From the NCBI GenBank assembly GCA_004347685.1, contig SLTJ01000051.1, positions 1 through 41,301 on the forward strand: a stretch of 41,301 nt of DNA. The letters are read 5' to 3'. Under the pieces are notes generated by a model, which saw only the letters and a list, made by a program, of their open reading frames with translations, was not told the origin of the DNA and ran no database searches. This DNA is from Clostridia bacterium. Lineage in GTDB: Bacteria; Bacillota; DSM-521; Neomoorellales; SLTJ01. The position numbers were made by a program, and so were the translations under genes. Below are positions 33,567 through 41,301 of the stretch, one piece after another; positions within the stretch are counted from its first letter, which is position 1, and the number at the start of each line of letters is the position of its first letter.

Positions 33567-34502
33567 TCATCCACCCACTTCTTCCGAACTATTTCCCCGG
33601 CGCAGGTCGGTGACGGTGTCCAGGGCCGCGGCCACGCCAGCAGGCCGCTGGTTAAAACGGCTCTCCAGAAAGTCCAGGATGGCCGTCCTGGTGGCCTTCA
33701 CTTCGCCCCGCTGCAGACCTTGCTGCAGGCCTTGCTCTAGGCCCCGCTGCAGGCCAATGGCTTCGCCTTCCATGCGTCCCTTCTCATGCCAACTGGTGGT
33801 AAGCTGCATGATGGCCTCTACCTCCTTCTGGTCCAGGTTTCCTACTTCCCGGTTGAATTCCTCTTCCTCCTCCGGGGTGAGCTTGAGGTAGGTTTCGAAA
33901 AACCCGGCTATCAACTCCATCCGCGCCGGGTCTAGCTCCATCCGGGTAAGCATCCGCAGGAATTCTATCCTTACCTTTACCCTTTCCTCAGGCCTGAACC
34001 CCATCTTGCTTAAAAGAGCCGCGGCCACGGGGTTGTCGCTATCAATGAAGTCCCGCCAGTCGAGCTTCTTTAGCTCCAGCTTGTAGAACTTAAACCGCAG
34101 CACGTCCAGGAAACTGAAGCCTACCTCGAAGGTGTCCGGCTCATCCCGAACCTGGTCGTAGGCAAATACCGCCACCGGCAGTATCCTGCAGCGGTGCTTC
34201 TCATAGAGCCGGCTAAAGTAGACGAACATCCTCGCGTTGAAGTCTTTCTGCACGTAGGCCTGGTGCTCCACGTGCACCAGGATGAGGCCCGGTTCGTCTT
34301 TGAGTCTGGTCTCCACCAGGATGTCCACTTCGTGCCTTTCCCCGGCGGTGAGGTCGGTGAAAATCTCCTGTTGCCGAAAGCGCACCTGGCTCAGGTCTAT
34401 GGCCCTGGCCGCTTCGGGGAAGAAAAGCTCCATAAACTCCGCGAAGAAGGTCTCCAACAATTCCTTGAACAGGCGGTCGTGGACGATGCGCTCGGTGGTC
34501 AT
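33567..34502 (-). CDS. Rpn family PD-(D/E)XK nuclease / putative transposase
   Basis: 311 residues, the only complete Rpn-like gene here. Residues 1-200 have HDRLFKELLETFFAEFMELF, ERHEVDILVETRL and LILVHVEHQAY, the D-x(n)-E-x-Q nuclease signature. The middle is helical, and the end has QRG/EQG/QQG repeats and a TAILDFLESRF tail. Rpn proteins promote RecA-independent recombination in E. coli; function here is inferred. The last 10 residues diverge from the paralogues, suggesting a deletion. It starts at ATG 34502. Bases 34503-34941 are GC-rich, with a hairpin GGGCCTGGCC...GGCCAAGCCC near 34853 and no gene. Confidence 0.85.
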   Translation of the reverse strand: MTTERIVHDRLFKELLETFFAEFMELFFPEAARAIDLSQVRFRQQEIFTDLTAGERHEVDILVETRLKDEPGLILVHVEHQAYVQKDFNARMFVYFSRLYEKHRCRILPVAVFAYDQVRDEPDTFEVGFSFLDVLRFKFYKLELKKLDWRDFIDSDNPVAAALLSKMGFRPEERVKVRIEFLRMLTRMELDPARMELIAGFFETYLKLTPEEEEEFNREVGNLDQKEVEAIMQLTTSWHEKGRMEGEAIGLQRGLEQGLQQGLQRGEVKATRTAILDFLESRFNQRPAGVAAALDTVTDLRRGNSSEEVGG

Positions 34503-34941
34503 GTAACGGCTCCCGTTCTTATTTGGCGGTTGGAGTTATATAACCCCTCTGGCTATAGTTTACAGCAGGCTTGAGGGGGTTGGCAAGGAATTTTTCGCCC
34601 TCCCTGCTACCCTCCACCATGCCCATTTTACCGCCGGCCGGGCAAGGGCCGTAACGGGATTTTGGGGCCAAGATTGGGTGAGAAGCGGCCGGAGGAGGTG
34701 GTCTACCCAAACTGGCGTTGGCCGGGGGCTGGCCTGGCTGGGGGCCAGGGGAAGCAGGCGGGCGTGGGGACGGGTCTGGGGGCGAGGCGCGGGAGGGTGC
34801 TGGGGGAGGCACAGGGTGGGCGGAGGGGCGGGCAAAAGGGAAAGAGAAAGGGCCTGGCCCGGAGGCCAAGCCCTTCTCCCCGATTCCTGTCGAACTATGC
34901 GATGTCTGACACCATTTACTGCGAGGTCACGGTAGCTCTAC

Positions 34942-36090
34942 TTATTGACTGACTATAACCATCTGGCTTTGCTGGTCCCACTTGACCTTGGCCCCCAGTC
35001 CCTCGCCAAGGAACCGGAGGGGTACCAGTATCCGGCCGCCGCCGGTGATGGTAGCAGGTACATCCAGGTTGACGGGAGTGCCGTTAATTGTGGCGACAGT
35101 ACTATCAGCGGTGAGGCGCATGGTGATGTCTGCCTTAACCACTATCACCTGGCGGGTCGCCCCGTCCCAGGAAACCTGGGCGCCGAGACTTTCCGCCAGC
35201 GCCCGGAAGGGAATCAGGGTGCGCCCATCGGCGATCTGGGGCTGAACGTCGCCGAATTGCGGTTTGCTACCGTTGACAAAGACCTTGACTCCTTCAATCT
35301 CCAGTTTTTGATAAGTCTTGCTCAACTTGACGAAAATGTCCGGATCGTTGGGGTTAAGAGCGGCGGCCTGTTCGTATTGCTCCAGCGCCTCATCCAGTTC
35401 CCCCTGGAGTTCCAGGAGTTCCCCCAGCAGCTCGTAAACGTCGTCGTCATCGGACTTTTGGGAGGCCATGGCCTGGAGATGTTGCATCGCTCCCTCTTGA
35501 TCCCCCTGGCGGTAGAGGCTGACCGCGAGTAAGATACTGGCCTCTTCATTGTCCGGGTCTATAGCCAGGAGCTGTGTTGCCGCTTCTTTGGCCTGATCCC
35601 ACTGGTCCAGGGCGGCATAGGCTCTGGCCAGGTCTTCATAAGCGTTTTTATCGCCTGGGTCTTCGGCCAGTTTCGCCAGGGCTTTGGCCAGGTCTTCCTG
35701 GGCCTCCTGAATTTTTTCAGCTTTCTTCTCGGCGTCTTCCTCCTCGTCCAGGTCAAGGTCTTCATCCGCATCTTTGGCGGCTTCTTGATCTTCGTCTATG
35801 CCTTCGTCCTGGTTCTCATCTTTGTTCTCGACTTTGCCGCCATCCTGCCCGGTATACCGGCCTTCATCCTGAACTTCGCCGTCATTATTATCCTCGTCCT
35901 GGTCTGCGTCTTCCTCCGCGCCCGCTTCGTCATCATTGGCGACACCCGCTCCCGCTTGCCCCGTCTGGCTCGCAGAGATTGACATTTGTGACGTGCCTCC
36001 TGGAGCGGCTGTAGCTACTCCTCCCACTGAGTATACCGCCATCAGAAAGACAGCCATAACCAACAGCACCAGCAATCTTTTCCTACGCAT
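34942..36090 (-). CDS. Secreted TPR and stalk-domain (copper amine oxidase N-like) protein
   Basis: 382 residues from ATG 36090; TTG two codons earlier is also possible. Signal peptide MRRKRLLVLLVMAVFLMAVY...ATAA. Then an acidic Asp/Glu stretch of about 100 residues, three or four TPR repeats (LAKLAEDPGDKNAYEDLARAY and following), and a C-terminal pair of copper-amine-oxidase-N-like stalk units (TLIPFRALAESLGAQVSWD and ILVPLRFLGEGLGAKVKWD). Such units bind cell-surface polymers. Following rsgI and sigI, it is probably an extracytoplasmic target or partner of that system. The frame upstream to 36237 has no RBS support. Confidence 0.85.
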   Translation of the reverse strand: MRRKRLLVLLVMAVFLMAVYSVGGVATAAPGGTSQMSISASQTGQAGAGVANDDEAGAEEDADQDEDNNDGEVQDEGRYTGQDGGKVENKDENQDEGIDEDQEAAKDADEDLDLDEEEDAEKKAEKIQEAQEDLAKALAKLAEDPGDKNAYEDLARAYAALDQWDQAKEAATQLLAIDPDNEEASILLAVSLYRQGDQEGAMQHLQAMASQKSDDDDVYELLGELLELQGELDEALEQYEQAAALNPNDPDIFVKLSKTYQKLEIEGVKVFVNGSKPQFGDVQPQIADGRTLIPFRALAESLGAQVSWDGATRQVIVVKADITMRLTADSTVATINGTPVNLDVPATITGGGRILVPLRFLGEGLGAKVKWDQQSQMVIVSQ

Positions 36091-36311
36091 CTTCAAACCT
36101 AAACCTCTCCTTTCTGTTGTTTTTTGGCTTTTACTAGTTAGTGCGTGGGCGGAAAGAAATTTGGGGAACCAGCTCAAAAAGAATTTGATCCTCCTTGCCA
36201 ACGTCATCCTGATGGTCTTCTTTGCTGTTAACTTCATCGCTTAAAATCTTGATCGTTGCCAAAATTGCCGTCTTCAGTGGCACCATTATCCTCCCCGGTA
36301 CCATTCCTGGT

Positions 36312-37622
36312 CTATTGCTCCGTTCCTGCAACCGGTTCTTCTTTCATCGAATTACTGGGCGTACCGTCATTAGGGTCGAGGCTCTGGTCCAGTTCGTCGT
36401 TTGATTTTTCACCGGCCGTGTCATTGGAGGGTGGCAAGCTTTCTTTTTCATTGCCCAAATCTGGCCAGGGCACCCGGATATGGGGCCCATCCACGTTCAC
36501 CTCAACTTCGGCCTCATCTTCCTCTCCAGTCTTTTGGCTTTCACCCTGGGGCGCGTCCTCCTCATTGTCCACATCAGCATCGAGCTTTACCTCCGCGTTG
36601 ACTTCCACATCATCGTCTTTTCGTTCTTGCTTGCTTTCACTGCCGGCTTCTTCCTCGTCCTCTAGTAGGCGGTCGTCGTCCCCGCCTGGCTCCTCGTCCT
36701 CATCAACCACTGGGTCCACTTCTTCTCGTTTATCATCTCGCTGCTCAGGGTTACTGATGGCGCTCTGAGTACGGACTGGCGAAATTTTTTGGGGTTTAAC
36801 CAATGGTTCTTTGAGTGGCGGCTGATCGCTAGCTGCTACGTCTGTAGTGCCAAATTCAACTACTAGCTGTTTCAATTGAATACCCCTGGCGGATAAACGA
36901 TTCAGGATCTCCTGGATGCCGGCCTTGTCCTTTACGCTGGGGCCTGGCAAAACTCCTTTTTCGGCTGCCCTGGTAATGAGCAGGTAGTGGTTTACCGAAA
37001 GACCCGCCTCCCTGGCTCTGATGCGTTCCTCCGGAGAGGCGTTTTGAATGCCGACTTTGCCTTGAACGTTCCGAGCAGCAAGGCCTTTCAGGACAACTTC
37101 TTTTACCCTGGAAGCGTTCACCGGGACGAGTGCTCCGTCCCTGGCTGGGATGATGCTCACCAGCACCAGGTTATCCTGTCCGGGTTTGAGGTAACCGGAG
37201 TATTCGGCCTTTTGGATTATCCGGTCAAGGAAGGTATAGACGTCCTTCTTCCGGGGAGAAAGGCCCTTTACCAGCAATTTGGCGTCCTGGTTCAGGGGTT
37301 CCACTTCCAGCACACTGCCCGCACCGTCCAAGGCGATTTCCAGGCTCGGGTTGATGTCCACAGCCAGGTAGGCGACAGGGGTACCGCCGGGGACCAATTG
37401 CCAGAGGAAGGTCCCCAGGAATATCATTACTACCAGGCCCACCACCAGGGCTCCCCGGGAGGCAAAATACGGAACGGCGGGTACGGGCTGTTCAACCCAC
37501 ACTTCCTGGCCGACGGCAGCTCCTGTGGCAGGAAGGGGGTACCGCCTGAACTGCCGGTCTTCAGTGGCGACCCACATGTGGCGGCCTTCCGTCTTCACCA
37601 CTAACCCTTTTATCTTGGTCAT
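36312..37622 (-). CDS. rsgI: RsgI-type anti-sigma factor
   Basis: 436 residues. Cytoplasmic N-terminus MTKIKGLVVKTEGRHMWVAT is the RsgI domain that holds SigI. One membrane helix lies at residues 57-76 (ALVVGLVVMIFLGTFLW). An outside periplasmic-type domain follows (VAYLAVDINPSLEIALD, then AREAGLSVNHYLLI), and then a very acidic low-complexity tail of about 140 residues. In clostridia the outer part senses polysaccharide; no known binding module is visible here. It overlaps sigI by four bases (ATGA). Confidence 0.88.
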   Translation of the reverse strand: MTKIKGLVVKTEGRHMWVATEDRQFRRYPLPATGAAVGQEVWVEQPVPAVPYFASRGALVVGLVVMIFLGTFLWQLVPGGTPVAYLAVDINPSLEIALDGAGSVLEVEPLNQDAKLLVKGLSPRKKDVYTFLDRIIQKAEYSGYLKPGQDNLVLVSIIPARDGALVPVNASRVKEVVLKGLAARNVQGKVGIQNASPEERIRAREAGLSVNHYLLITRAAEKGVLPGPSVKDKAGIQEILNRLSARGIQLKQLVVEFGTTDVAASDQPPLKEPLVKPQKISPVRTQSAISNPEQRDDKREEVDPVVDEDEEPGGDDDRLLEDEEEAGSESKQERKDDDVEVNAEVKLDADVDNEEDAPQGESQKTGEEDEAEVEVNVDGPHIRVPWPDLGNEKESLPPSNDTAGEKSNDELDQSLDPNDGTPSNSMKEEPVAGTEQ

Positions 37623-38404
37623 CGAGGTTCACCTCCCCTTGAAGATCTGGCCGGCGTTATTGACGTGTCCGTTGGGCCGGCGCTACAGGCAGCCGGCGGT
37701 GGCAGCGAGAGCAAGGAGCGCAGGTGTGTGAATTCAGGAAGGGTGAGAATCAGGGTCAACGCCAGGATGTAAGCCCGCCCCCTTTTTAACACCTTCCGGC
37801 TGAGGCGTGTGGCCCGGGACAGATCCTGGAGAGGGAGCTGCTTGTAACGCTTCACGTAGGCCAGCATGTCCTGTTCCCGGGCCAGCACGCAGGCGGCTTG
37901 CACCAGCATCTCCCGGGTATCCCGGTGCTTGGGACAGGCCCGTTCCAAAAGATGAAGTGAAAGGCTAAAGTTACGTAAAACCTGGTCGAAACTTAGCATT
38001 TCTTCCGCCCGCTCGCGGGCCAGATCTTCCTCTTGGTACCGTCTCCACGCGGTGGCCGCTTCCCAGTGCGGAAGACCTTCCTCATCGCCGGGCAGCCCTT
38101 CCAGGGAGAGGTGGCGGTGTCGTGCTTCTTTACGATAGTAGTCGATCAGCCGGTTTTTGATCACCAGCCGGGCATAATGCAGGAAATCCTTGCCGGCAGA
38201 TGGGTTGAAGGTATCGATGGCCTCGTTGAAGGCCAGCAGGCTGACGCTCAACTCATCGTCGTTTTGCCAGTAAAGCCTGCGGCCGCAGTAAGCAGCCGCG
38301 ACCTCTGCTATGTAGGCCCGGTGAGATTGGAGCAGATCATCCCGGGCCTTCTCATCTCCGGCCCTGGCCTTTTCCAGGAGGTTGTGTAATGCTGGATCCT
38401 GCAC
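37619..38404 (-). CDS. sigI: RNA polymerase sigma factor SigI
   Basis: 261 residues from GTG 38404, close to the family's 250. AYIAEVAAAYCGRR, DDELSVSLLAFNEAIDTF, FLHYARLVIKNRLIDYYRKEAR are the sigma-70-like region 2 of SigI; LSRATRLSRKVLKRGRAYILAL is the C-terminal recognition helix. The longer frame to GTG 38542 runs through a palindrome and is rejected. SigI drives heat- or polysaccharide-response genes, controlled by RsgI. Confidence 0.88.
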   Translation of the reverse strand: MQDPALHNLLEKARAGDEKARDDLLQSHRAYIAEVAAAYCGRRLYWQNDDELSVSLLAFNEAIDTFNPSAGKDFLHYARLVIKNRLIDYYRKEARHRHLSLEGLPGDEEGLPHWEAATAWRRYQEEDLARERAEEMLSFDQVLRNFSLSLHLLERACPKHRDTREMLVQAACVLAREQDMLAYVKRYKQLPLQDLSRATRLSRKVLKRGRAYILALTLILTLPEFTHLRSLLSLPPPAACSAGPTDTSITPARSSRGGEPR

Positions 38405-38495
38405 CAGGTAATCACCCGCCTGTAGTATATTCGTGAAGCGTTTAGTTTTTCGGGGCCATGGAGTTGAATAATGATGATGACTATAAACCGGACTT

Positions 38496-38541
38496 TGACA
38501 CCGTCCCTTATGAATCAAGGGCTCCATAGGGACGGTTGTCA
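38496..38541 (+). repeat. REP-like palindrome upstream of sigI
   Basis: TGACA-CCGTCCCT-(T)-ATG (38496-38512) faces CAT-AGGGACGG-T-TGTCA (38525-38541), a near-perfect stem of about 16 bp. TGTCA/GGGAC composition as in 4676-4717. Confidence 0.65.
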
Positions 38542-38590
38542 CTACAGAGCCCTTTGGGAGGCCTTTTGGGTAAGTTAGTTTGTACCAGAT

Positions 38591-38824
38591 TTAGGGACTC
38601 ATGTGCTGGTTGGTCAGCAATTTTGGCGGAACTGGAATCTGGAAGATCTGCAGCAGTTCCTTTTGTTCTTTTCCAGGCCGGGTAATACTGTAGAAGCGTG
38701 TATCGCCAAACCGCTGGGAACGGCTTTGATCTCGCCGAGGAGCAAGGTATCTGAATATGGGTGTATATGAGAAAATGGAGGGCACTAAAACGCAGGTATC
38801 AATTACGACTGGAATCGTCAGCAT
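38591..38824 (-). pseudogene. Truncated PIN-domain toxin remnant
   Basis: Starts PVVIDTCVLVPSIFSYTPIF, the first strand and catalytic Asp of a PIN domain, then loses family similarity after about 28 residues; the other acidic sites are absent. It overlaps the preceding antitoxin gene by 26 bases. An internal deletion is likely. Confidence 0.6.
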
Positions 38825-38978
38825 TGGCTACTTTAACGGCCGCTTTCTTTAGCTCTTCATAAGTCAGGCCAAACTCCAACGTCTGGCGCTGCAGTTCACT
38901 GCCTAGCTTTCGGGCCAGAGAAAGCCGGCCTCCTATCCGGCCAAGCCTTTTTAGACCGGCATTACCCTTTATATCCAT
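38799..38978 (-). CDS. Small antitoxin-like protein
   Basis: 59 residues: MDIKGNAGLKRLGRIGGRL, SLARKLGSELQRQTLEFGLTYEEL. ATG 38978 has GGGAGGTG seven bases upstream, better than the frame's far start at 39086. Basic, helical, and overlapping a PIN remnant, so probably its antitoxin; no DNA-binding family is recognised with certainty. Confidence 0.6.
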   Translation of the reverse strand: MDIKGNAGLKRLGRIGGRLSLARKLGSELQRQTLEFGLTYEELKKAAVKVANADDSSRN

Positions 38979-39110
38979 ATGAACACCTCCCGTGCCCCTA
39001 CCCGACTCTCCTGGTCTTCCAAGTATGCTCTCGGCCGGCAGCAGAAGCCCGAATCCGCCTCCTTGCAGACATTTTACCACCAACAAAGATGGACGGGCAC
39101 GAAGAATCTT

Positions 39111-39245
39111 TCACAGAGACAAGAACGGCCGTGACCAACGCTTCTCCGCACCATAGGGGATGACTTCCACCTGGCCCGGCGCAGCATCCTTTAACGCTTC
39201 CATCACGGCGGCCATAAAGGCCGGGTGCCATTGTTTGTTGGGCAA
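39111..39245 (-). pseudogene. Truncated 5' part of an Rpn-type gene, second copy
   Basis: TTG behind GAGGGGTG starts PNKQWHPAFMAAVMEALKDA. After about 30 residues it turns into IPYGAEKRW, which matches the end of the antitoxin at 33332 by 17 identical bases (CGCTTCTCCGCACCATA type), and stops at 39111. Thus it appears to be a fusion of two unrelated fragments. Confidence 0.55.
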
Positions 39246-39278
39246 TTTTCAGCACCCCTCGTGCTTATGTTATACCAC
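39207..39278 (-). repeat. Duplicated Rpn 5' end and leader, copy 2
   Basis: Mate of 31117-31190; see there. Its -10-like box reads TATAAC. Confidence 0.7.
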
Positions 39279-39320
39279 AGGCAGGAGGTCGGGGTGGCCC
39301 AACAACAGGATAGGGATTAG

Positions 39321-39566
39321 TCACCGCCTCCTCTCATACCAGGCAAGGAACTCCTCCAGGGTTACACCCAGGTCCCTGGCCACCGCCTCCACCAACGGAG
39401 GCGGAAACTCCGTGCCCTTTCCATGCCTCACGTGCACGGTAAAAGGTTTTCCCTCTCTGTTAAGCCCGATCCATTTGTTATTGCGAAACTTCAGAGATCC
39501 CGGCCGGCTGAACGCCTGCAAGAACTTCTCAAACTCGGCCCGCCGAAGCTCCTTAAACCTGCTCAT
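39321..39566 (-). CDS. HicA-like toxin
   Basis: 81 residues of HicA type: GSLKFRNNKWIGLNREGKPF and VHVRHGKGTEFPPPLVEAVA, with His-bearing strands as in HicA dsRBD-like interferases, and a helix LGVTLEEFLAWYERRR. It overlaps hicB by four bases. The family's usual catalytic GSH motif is altered, so the class is moderate. Confidence 0.7.
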   Translation of the reverse strand: MSRFKELRRAEFEKFLQAFSRPGSLKFRNNKWIGLNREGKPFTVHVRHGKGTEFPPPLVEAVARDLGVTLEEFLAWYERRR

Positions 39567-39784
39567 TGGCCAACCTCGATTACCCGCACCTCAATTTCTT
39601 CGCCAACGTCTTGGAATACAGCCCCTTCCCCATATTCGGCCACCATCTCATCTATGGCTTCGCGGAGGCACTTTATTGCCTCCTCAGGCGTATCAGCGGT
39701 AGCCGTCGCCCGGACTACATCGCACCGAGCCATATAGGCATCCTTGCCCAGGCGGGTAATGGTAACCGGCAACCTGTATTTCAT
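39563..39784 (-). CDS. HicB-like antitoxin
   Basis: 73 residues with the HicB RNase H-like half: YRLPVTITRLGKDAYMARCD, then TADTPEEAIKCLREAIDEM. The usual C-terminal DNA-binding helix is absent or short. ATG 39784 with AAAGGA upstream; GTG 39793 is less likely. It precedes the HicA-like gene. Confidence 0.8.
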   Translation of the reverse strand: MKYRLPVTITRLGKDAYMARCDVVRATATADTPEEAIKCLREAIDEMVAEYGEGAVFQDVGEEIEVRVIEVGQ

Positions 39785-39963
39785 CTTACTCACGTCCTTT
39801 ACGAGCTGTCTTTGGCTAGCAAAAGCCCAACCGGAGAAGTTCAGCTGCCCTGGGCTCTTTATCCGTTAGGCTTACCCCGGTCCATTTTACCACGGGAAGG
39901 TCAGGGCGACAAGGGAAAATGTGGACGGTGTCGGCCGGGGGCCAAGGGGCAAGGAGCGTAAAA

Positions 39964-39994
39964 GAAGGCCCCCGAAGCTTCCGGGGGCCTTCTG
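39964..39994 (-). terminator. Strong bidirectional terminator-like hairpin
   Basis: Perfect 12-bp stem AGAAGGCCCCCG / CGGGGGCCTTCT, seven-base loop; on the minus strand it is followed by TTTTAC. It probably ends transcription from the Rpn gene at 40408. The 39785-40407 stretch has no other supported feature; it shares GAAAGGGCCTGGCCCG with 34850. Confidence 0.75.
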
Positions 39995-40407
39995 GCCTCC
40001 AGCTAGAGGCTACAACGTAGCCTTGTAACCCTGCTACTGTATGGTCAGCGTCTGCTCCTTGTTGCGAGCTGGGGACGAGGGCAGGGCAGAAGCGAAGGAG
40101 ATGTTCTGCCTCCCTGTGCCCGCCCCGCGCCACCAGGTCAGCGGTCATGCTGGCGCACGAAGAAAGGGCCTGGCCCGTGGGCCAGAGCCGGCATGGGGCA
40201 GCTGCCGTCGGCGGGGCCGGGAGGTCCGGCCGGGGACGCGGCGTGCAGCATGGCACCATTTACCTCTTCCTCAGGCTCGCCTCAGGTCCCACCTCACTGG
40301 CGGAGACCCTCGCCCCCGGCCAATAGGCCGGTGCCGACTCGCCCGCGCCTGCTTTTGACCACAGGTCAGCGCCCAGGTTGGGCGCAGAAAAAGAGGCGAG
40401 ACCAGCC

Positions 40408-41262
40408 TCAGTGCTCCCCGGCCCCGCCGGTGGACCGGCCGATTACCTCCAGGGCCTCTTGTAAGGTGCCGGCCTTGAAGACCTCCCGGCGCAGCTTCTT
40501 TAGGCGCTCCAGGTCTTGGATGGTGTTCAGGGCCGCGTCCACCTCCGCAGGCCGCTGGTCAAAACGGCTCTCCAGAAAGTCCAGAATGGCCATGCGGGTC
40601 TCCTCAAGCTTGCCCTCAAGCTTGCCCTCAAGCTTGCCCTCAAGCTTGCCCTCAAGCTTGCCTTGCTGCAGGCCCTGCTCCATAAAGCGCTTCCTCAGCT
40701 CTTGGCCAAAAGGGTGCCGGTCAAAGAGTTCGGCCAGTTTCTCCCTGTTCGTCACTGGCATCTGCTGGGCCATGTTCCACACCTCCTCAATAGCCCGGGT
40801 TTCCACCAACTCGTTTTTCACCATGAAGTCCACTAGCTGCTCCAGGTCCTTGTCGGCCGGGTCTTCCAGGTGCTTCTTCAAAAGCAGAAAATCGGCCCTG
40901 GACTTCTTTGCCGGCCGCGTGAGAAAGACGGCAAACATGTAAGAGGTTTGCGGGTCTTCCAGCTCGCCCAGGACTACTACCTGCATGCGGAGCTCGCTCC
41001 CTGCTACGGTGTAGATCCCTGGCCCCGGTTGCCCCGCCCTGACCTCCAGGCCCCGCCGCTTCATCCTGCCCAGCATGGCCCGGGGGTGGGTGCTGCTGAC
41101 AAAGCTTAAGGTGAATTCGTCCATAAGGGCCACGTCCGAGTGATGTAAGGCTTTGTAGAGGTAGGTAATGGCCAGGCCTTTATCGTAGTCGTTTCCCTCC
41201 AGGTAGTCCACCGGCGACTTGTACTCGAACCCACATTTCGCACCTTTGGATGGACCTTCCAA
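40408..41262 (-). pseudogene. Rpn-family gene, 5'-truncated duplicate
   Basis: 284 codons open from TTG 41262. The family part begins abruptly at FEYKSPVDYLEGNDYDKG, so the N-terminal nuclease signature is missing, while leaders of that type lie far off at 31155 and 39245. The rest is nearly identical to 32028-32702: MDEFTLSFVSS, LVDFMVKNELVETRAIEEVW, then a KLEG repeat and the TRMAILDFLESRF tail. It may still be translated but is unlikely to cut DNA. Sequence from 41263 to the window end is not assigned. Confidence 0.7.
40603..40662 (-). repeat. Five perfect 12-bp tandem units (KLEG) inside the Rpn gene
   Basis: CTCAAGCTTGCC on the plus strand five times without a gap. The unit is a multiple of three, so copy-number change adds or removes KLEG while keeping frame. 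The other two paralogues have QRG/EQG/QQG-type repeats at this place instead. Confidence 0.9.
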
Positions 41263-41301
41263 ACATTTTTATGGGGTGAGTGACAATTTGACTAGCCGCC
41301 A

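Noticed and set aside
38405-38542. Longer sigI start
   Set aside because: Runs through a REP-like palindrome and makes the protein about 45 residues too long.
39816-40259. 147-codon minus-strand ORF
   Set aside because: Low-complexity Pro/Ala composition spanning a terminator hairpin; only a weak trace of similarity to the 31080 fragment.

Overview
The window looks like chromosome from a GC-rich, anaerobic, probably thermophilic member of the Clostridia (Moorella-like or a relative). This is an inference from gene content: a selenocysteine-containing SelD, an FmdE-type protein, a SigI/RsgI pair, a cobalamin-riboswitch-controlled CbiMNQO importer, an APS-reductase-like sulfur cluster, strong AGGAGG-type ribosome sites and sigma-A promoters of the TTGACA-17-TATAAT type. 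No rRNA, tRNA, CRISPR array or intact insertion sequence was recognised.

Left part (1-9 kb): a Nudix CoA-pyrophosphatase; two truncated remnants (a YqeB-like gene and a DNA methylase); a UbiA prenyltransferase / radical SAM-SPASM operon; FmdE; an HD-GYP phosphodiesterase with a consensus promoter; a methyltransferase; a metallo-beta-lactamase-fold hydrolase; and selD. The selD gene crosses an in-frame TGA at the catalytic position, followed by a perfect hairpin.

Centre-left (9-13 kb), the most interesting part: a compact four-gene unit with its own promoter and an operator-like repeat. It encodes a 42-residue Cys-rich peptide (two CC pairs plus one Cys), a radical SAM/SPASM enzyme, a thioredoxin-thioredoxin reductase fusion and an ArsM-like methyltransferase. 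I read it as a candidate undescribed RiPP pathway that joins peptide maturation, thiol redox and metalloid-type methylation.

Centre (13-21 kb): an SbcD/YhaO-like nuclease facing AddB (recombination repair), then a long cobalamin riboswitch, an overlapping mini-ORF/terminator and the cobalt importer cbiMNQO.

Sulfur region (21-26.6 kb, minus strand): ferredoxin (AprB-like), yezD, sat, a TSUP permease, cysC and an AprA-like flavoprotein. They form two promoter units that share a 15-bp motif not explained by the promoters themselves. Sat makes APS, CysC can phosphorylate it, and the AprA-like protein plus the ferredoxin could reduce it.

Right part (27-41.3 kb): an MFS exporter, an amphi-Trp protein with a long acidic tail, a DUF1646 permease, and sigI-rsgI with a TPR/stalk-domain surface protein. 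Around and between these lies an accessory zone of toxin-antitoxin modules (YefM/YoeB, a PIN module, HicBA, a decayed PIN module) and intact, truncated, duplicated or nonsense-mutated Rpn (PD-(D/E)XK transposase-like) genes. Several families of short dispersed repeats occur across the window.
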